Shown piece by piece: positions 62,138 to 64,000 of a stretch of DNA of 64,000 nt (its first letter is position 1; each line of letters opens with the position of its first letter). The DNA comes from a cf. Phormidesmis sp. LEGE 11477 (GTDB lineage: Bacteria; Cyanobacteriota; Cyanobacteriia; Phormidesmidales; Phormidesmidaceae). The DNA lies in contig NZ_JADEXO010000001.1 of NCBI RefSeq assembly GCF_015207105.1, forward strand, positions 124,001 to 188,000, written 5' to 3'. The translations under genes were made by a program, and so were the position numbers. The notes beneath the pieces are model-generated. The model saw nothing but the letters and a program-made list of their open reading frames with translations, made no database searches and had not been told where the DNA came from.

Positions 62138-64000
62138 ATGAGTCTGATTACCTTTCAATCTGTCAGCAAAGACTTCGGTATCAAAGAAGTGCTGCGTGAG
62201 GGATCGTTTAGCATCGAACCCGACGATAAAGTCGGCGTTATTGGTGTCAACGGTTCTGGCAAATCGACATTGCTAAAGATGATGGGCGGCATCGAACCGA
62301 TCGACAGCGGTCAGCGATTGACAAAGTCTGGCGCGAGGCTGGTGTATCTACCACAACAGCCAGATATCGACGAAGATCTGACGGTTCTAGACCAGGTATT
62401 TGCTGACTGCGGTGAGCAGATGCAGCTAGTGCGAAAGTATGAAACGCTGTCGCACCAGATGTCTCAAGCGACCGGCAAAGAGCTCGATCAGCTAATGAAC
62501 CAGTTGGCAACCGTCGGCGAAAAGATGGAGACTTCTGGCGCTTGGGAGCTAGAGACTAATGCCAAGATTATCTTGAGCAAGCTAGGCATCGAAGATTTTG
62601 ACGCGAGAATCGGCGATCTTTCGGGTGGCTATCGCAAGCGCGTGGCCCTGGCAACCGCGCTGATGAGCGATCCAGATCTGCTGCTGATGGATGAGCCGAC
62701 CAACCATTTAGATGCTGAGTCAGTGGAGTGGCTGCAAGACTATCTGGGCCAGTTTCGCGGGGCGCTAGTGCTGATTACGCACGATCGCTATTTTCTAGAC
62801 AAGGTCACCAACCGCATCATTGAAATTGACCGCGCCGATCTGTACACGTACGCAGGTAATTACGCCTACTACCTAGAGAAAAAAGCCGACCAGGAAGCGT
62901 CAGCAGCCAGCTCTCAGCAAAAGTTCAAAGGCATGCTGCGACGAGAACTAGCCTGGCTACGGCAAGGGCCAAAGGCGCGTAGTACCAAGCAGAACGCGCG
63001 AATTGGGCGGATTGACGAAATGAAGGAGAAGATCTTTAAGGAGACTCAAGGAAAAGTTGAGATCGACACGGCAGGGCGGCGAATCGGGAAAAAAGTAATT
63101 GAGCTAGAAGAGGTGAGTAAGTCGTTTGGCAATCGCGCTCTAATCAAAGACTTTACTTATGAATTTACCGCGAGCGATCGCATTGGCATCATCGGCGGCA
63201 ACGGTGCTGGCAAATCCACCTTGATGAACATCATCACGGGCAAGCTCGAACCCGACAGCGGCAGCGTTGACATTGGCCAGACCATCCATATTGGCTATTT
63301 TAATCAGCACTCCGAAGAGCTGCTCGAAGCGCTCAACGACCAGCAGCGGGTGATGGACTATCTCAAAGAAGAAGGCTCGTTTGTCACCACCGCCGACGGC
63401 AGCCAAATTAGCGTCTCTCAGATGCTGGAGCGCTTTTTGTTTACTAGCAACCAGCAATACACACCCATCCATAAGCTCTCCGGTGGAGAAAAGCGTCGCT
63501 TGTTCCTTCTGCGCGTCTTGCTCAGCGCCCCTAACGTTTTGATTCTAGACGAGCCCACCAACGATCTAGACGTGCAGACCCTGACCGTTCTAGAAGACTA
63601 TTTAGAGAGCTTCACTGGTTGCGTCATTACCGTCTCTCACGATCGCTATTTTCTAGATCGCACTGTGCAAAACATCTTTGCACTAGAGCCCGGTGGAAAC
63701 ATTCGGCGCTATCCGGGCAGCTACAGCGTTTATCTAGAAACCAAGAAAAAAGAAGACGCTGCTCAAAAAATAGAACAGAAGTCAGCTCAGACCCAAAAAG
63801 TAACGGATACAGAGAAACAGAAAAGCGTTAAACCTTCTCACAGCTCTGCTAGCAAAAAAGCTTCAAACAAAGAGAAGCGAGAGTATGCCTCGCTAGAAAC
63901 AAAGATCCCCCAGTTGGAAGCTAAAAAAGCAGAATTAGAGGATCTGCTGTATCCGACGCCACCTAGTGACTATGAGGAACTGCAGGAGCTGTCCGAGCAG
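62138..64000 (+). CDS. ABC-F ATPase, Uup-like (C-terminus outside window)
   Basis: 621 codons from ATG 62138 to the window edge without stop. Two ABC domains: Walker A GVNGSGKSTL, signature LSGGYRKRVALA, Walker B LLLMDEPTNHLD; second GGNGAGKSTL, LSGGEKRRLFLL, LILDEPTNDLD. Between them is the ABC-F linker (SSQQKFKGMLRRELAWLRQGPKARSTKQNARI). A charged C-terminal extension begins near residue 540 (KKKEDAAQKIEQKS) and continues into a coiled coil, as in Uup, so a DNA/ribosome-binding tail is expected. ABC-F proteins resolve ribosome stalling or affect transposon excision. Confidence 0.93.
   Translation, partial: MSLITFQSVSKDFGIKEVLREGSFSIEPDDKVGVIGVNGSGKSTLLKMMGGIEPIDSGQRLTKSGARLVYLPQQPDIDEDLTVLDQVFADCGEQMQLVRKYETLSHQMSQATGKELDQLMNQLATVGEKMETSGAWELETNAKIILSKLGIEDFDARIGDLSGGYRKRVALATALMSDPDLLLMDEPTNHLDAESVEWLQDYLGQFRGALVLITHDRYFLDKVTNRIIEIDRADLYTYAGNYAYYLEKKADQEASAASSQQKFKGMLRRELAWLRQGPKARSTKQNARIGRIDEMKEKIFKETQGKVEIDTAGRRIGKKVIELEEVSKSFGNRALIKDFTYEFTASDRIGIIGGNGAGKSTLMNIITGKLEPDSGSVDIGQTIHIGYFNQHSEELLEALNDQQRVMDYLKEEGSFVTTADGSQISVSQMLERFLFTSNQQYTPIHKLSGGEKRRLFLLRVLLSAPNVLILDEPTNDLDVQTLTVLEDYLESFTGCVITVSHDRYFLDRTVQNIFALEPGGNIRRYPGSYSVYLETKKKEDAAQKIEQKSAQTQKVTDTEKQKSVKPSHSSASKKASNKEKREYASLETKIPQLEAKKAELEDLLYPTPPSDYEELQELSEQ

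Overview
The window comes from a cyanobacterium. Supporting evidence is the density of HIP1 octamers (GCGATCGC) inside and between genes, the sulfolipid pair sqdB/sqdX, a DesA-type acyl-lipid desaturase, an EGY-like site-2 protease, a Mo-dependent nitrogenase C-terminal-type small protein, DUF1822, DUF928 and CHASE2/CHAT proteins, and a Pkn-type Ser/Thr kinase with a cyanobacterial C-terminal domain. No rRNA, tRNA, CRISPR array, intact transposase or prophage was seen. The genus cannot be fixed from sequence alone; a Leptolyngbya/Phormidesmis-like or marine Synechococcus-like relative would fit.

Layout. 0-4 kb: end of an exopolysaccharide locus (GT2 glycosyltransferase, O-antigen-ligase-like membrane protein) and a membrane pentapeptide-repeat protein. 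4-16.4 kb: housekeeping and stress genes: S2P protease, HMCES/YedK abasic-site protein, cysE, Mo-nitrogenase-C-like protein, glutathione reductase, ZIP transporter, cysteine synthase, a DUF4160/DUF2442 pair, a solitary cytosine-C5 methyltransferase, an alpha/beta hydrolase and an RluA-like protein without the usual catalytic Asp. 16.4-20.5 kb: phytase-esterase-like lipoprotein and sqdB-sqdX. 20.6-29.1 kb: the most coherent accessory system. A four-gene leftward operon (sigma-70-like factor, DUF1822, CHAT-CHASE2 membrane protein, DUF928) diverges from a rightward pair (small repeat-bearing ORF, TPR-CHAT protein) across a 300-bp region with two palindromes. 29-38 kb: sulfotransferase, GNAT, 1-Cys PrxQ, a repeat-rich 1.2-kb gap, a YD/Ca-loop plus RTX protein, saccharopine-dehydrogenase-like enzyme, Uma2 and PepF. 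38.4-44.4 kb: Ser/Thr kinase, a structured intergenic region, an 18-residue-repeat exported protein and a PII-type Ca2+ ATPase. 44.4-50.6 kb: Rieske oxygenase and NTF2-like protein divergent from an AraC regulator, a DUF433/DUF5615 toxin-antitoxin-like pair whose upstream region holds a non-autonomous element with perfect 8-bp target duplications, a nucleotidyltransferase and a GNAT enzyme. 49.8-57.4 kb: AraC regulator, NmrA-like reductase, RND efflux adaptor and pump, and a Kelch propeller protein, in one direction. 57.5-64 kb: DUF1877-like protein, a long leader and a DeaD RNA helicase, desA, and an ABC-F ATPase cut by the window end.

How it fits together. Several genes serve sulfur and thiol metabolism (cysE, cysK, gor, PrxQ, sqdB/sqdX), though they are not one operon. 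The CHAT/CHASE2 locus looks like a membrane-sensing, caspase-fold protease signalling module with its own sigma-like regulator and is the best candidate for an undescribed system. The AraC-NmrA-RND-Kelch run looks like a ligand-induced efflux/detoxification unit. Every functional assignment rests on motif reading without database searches.
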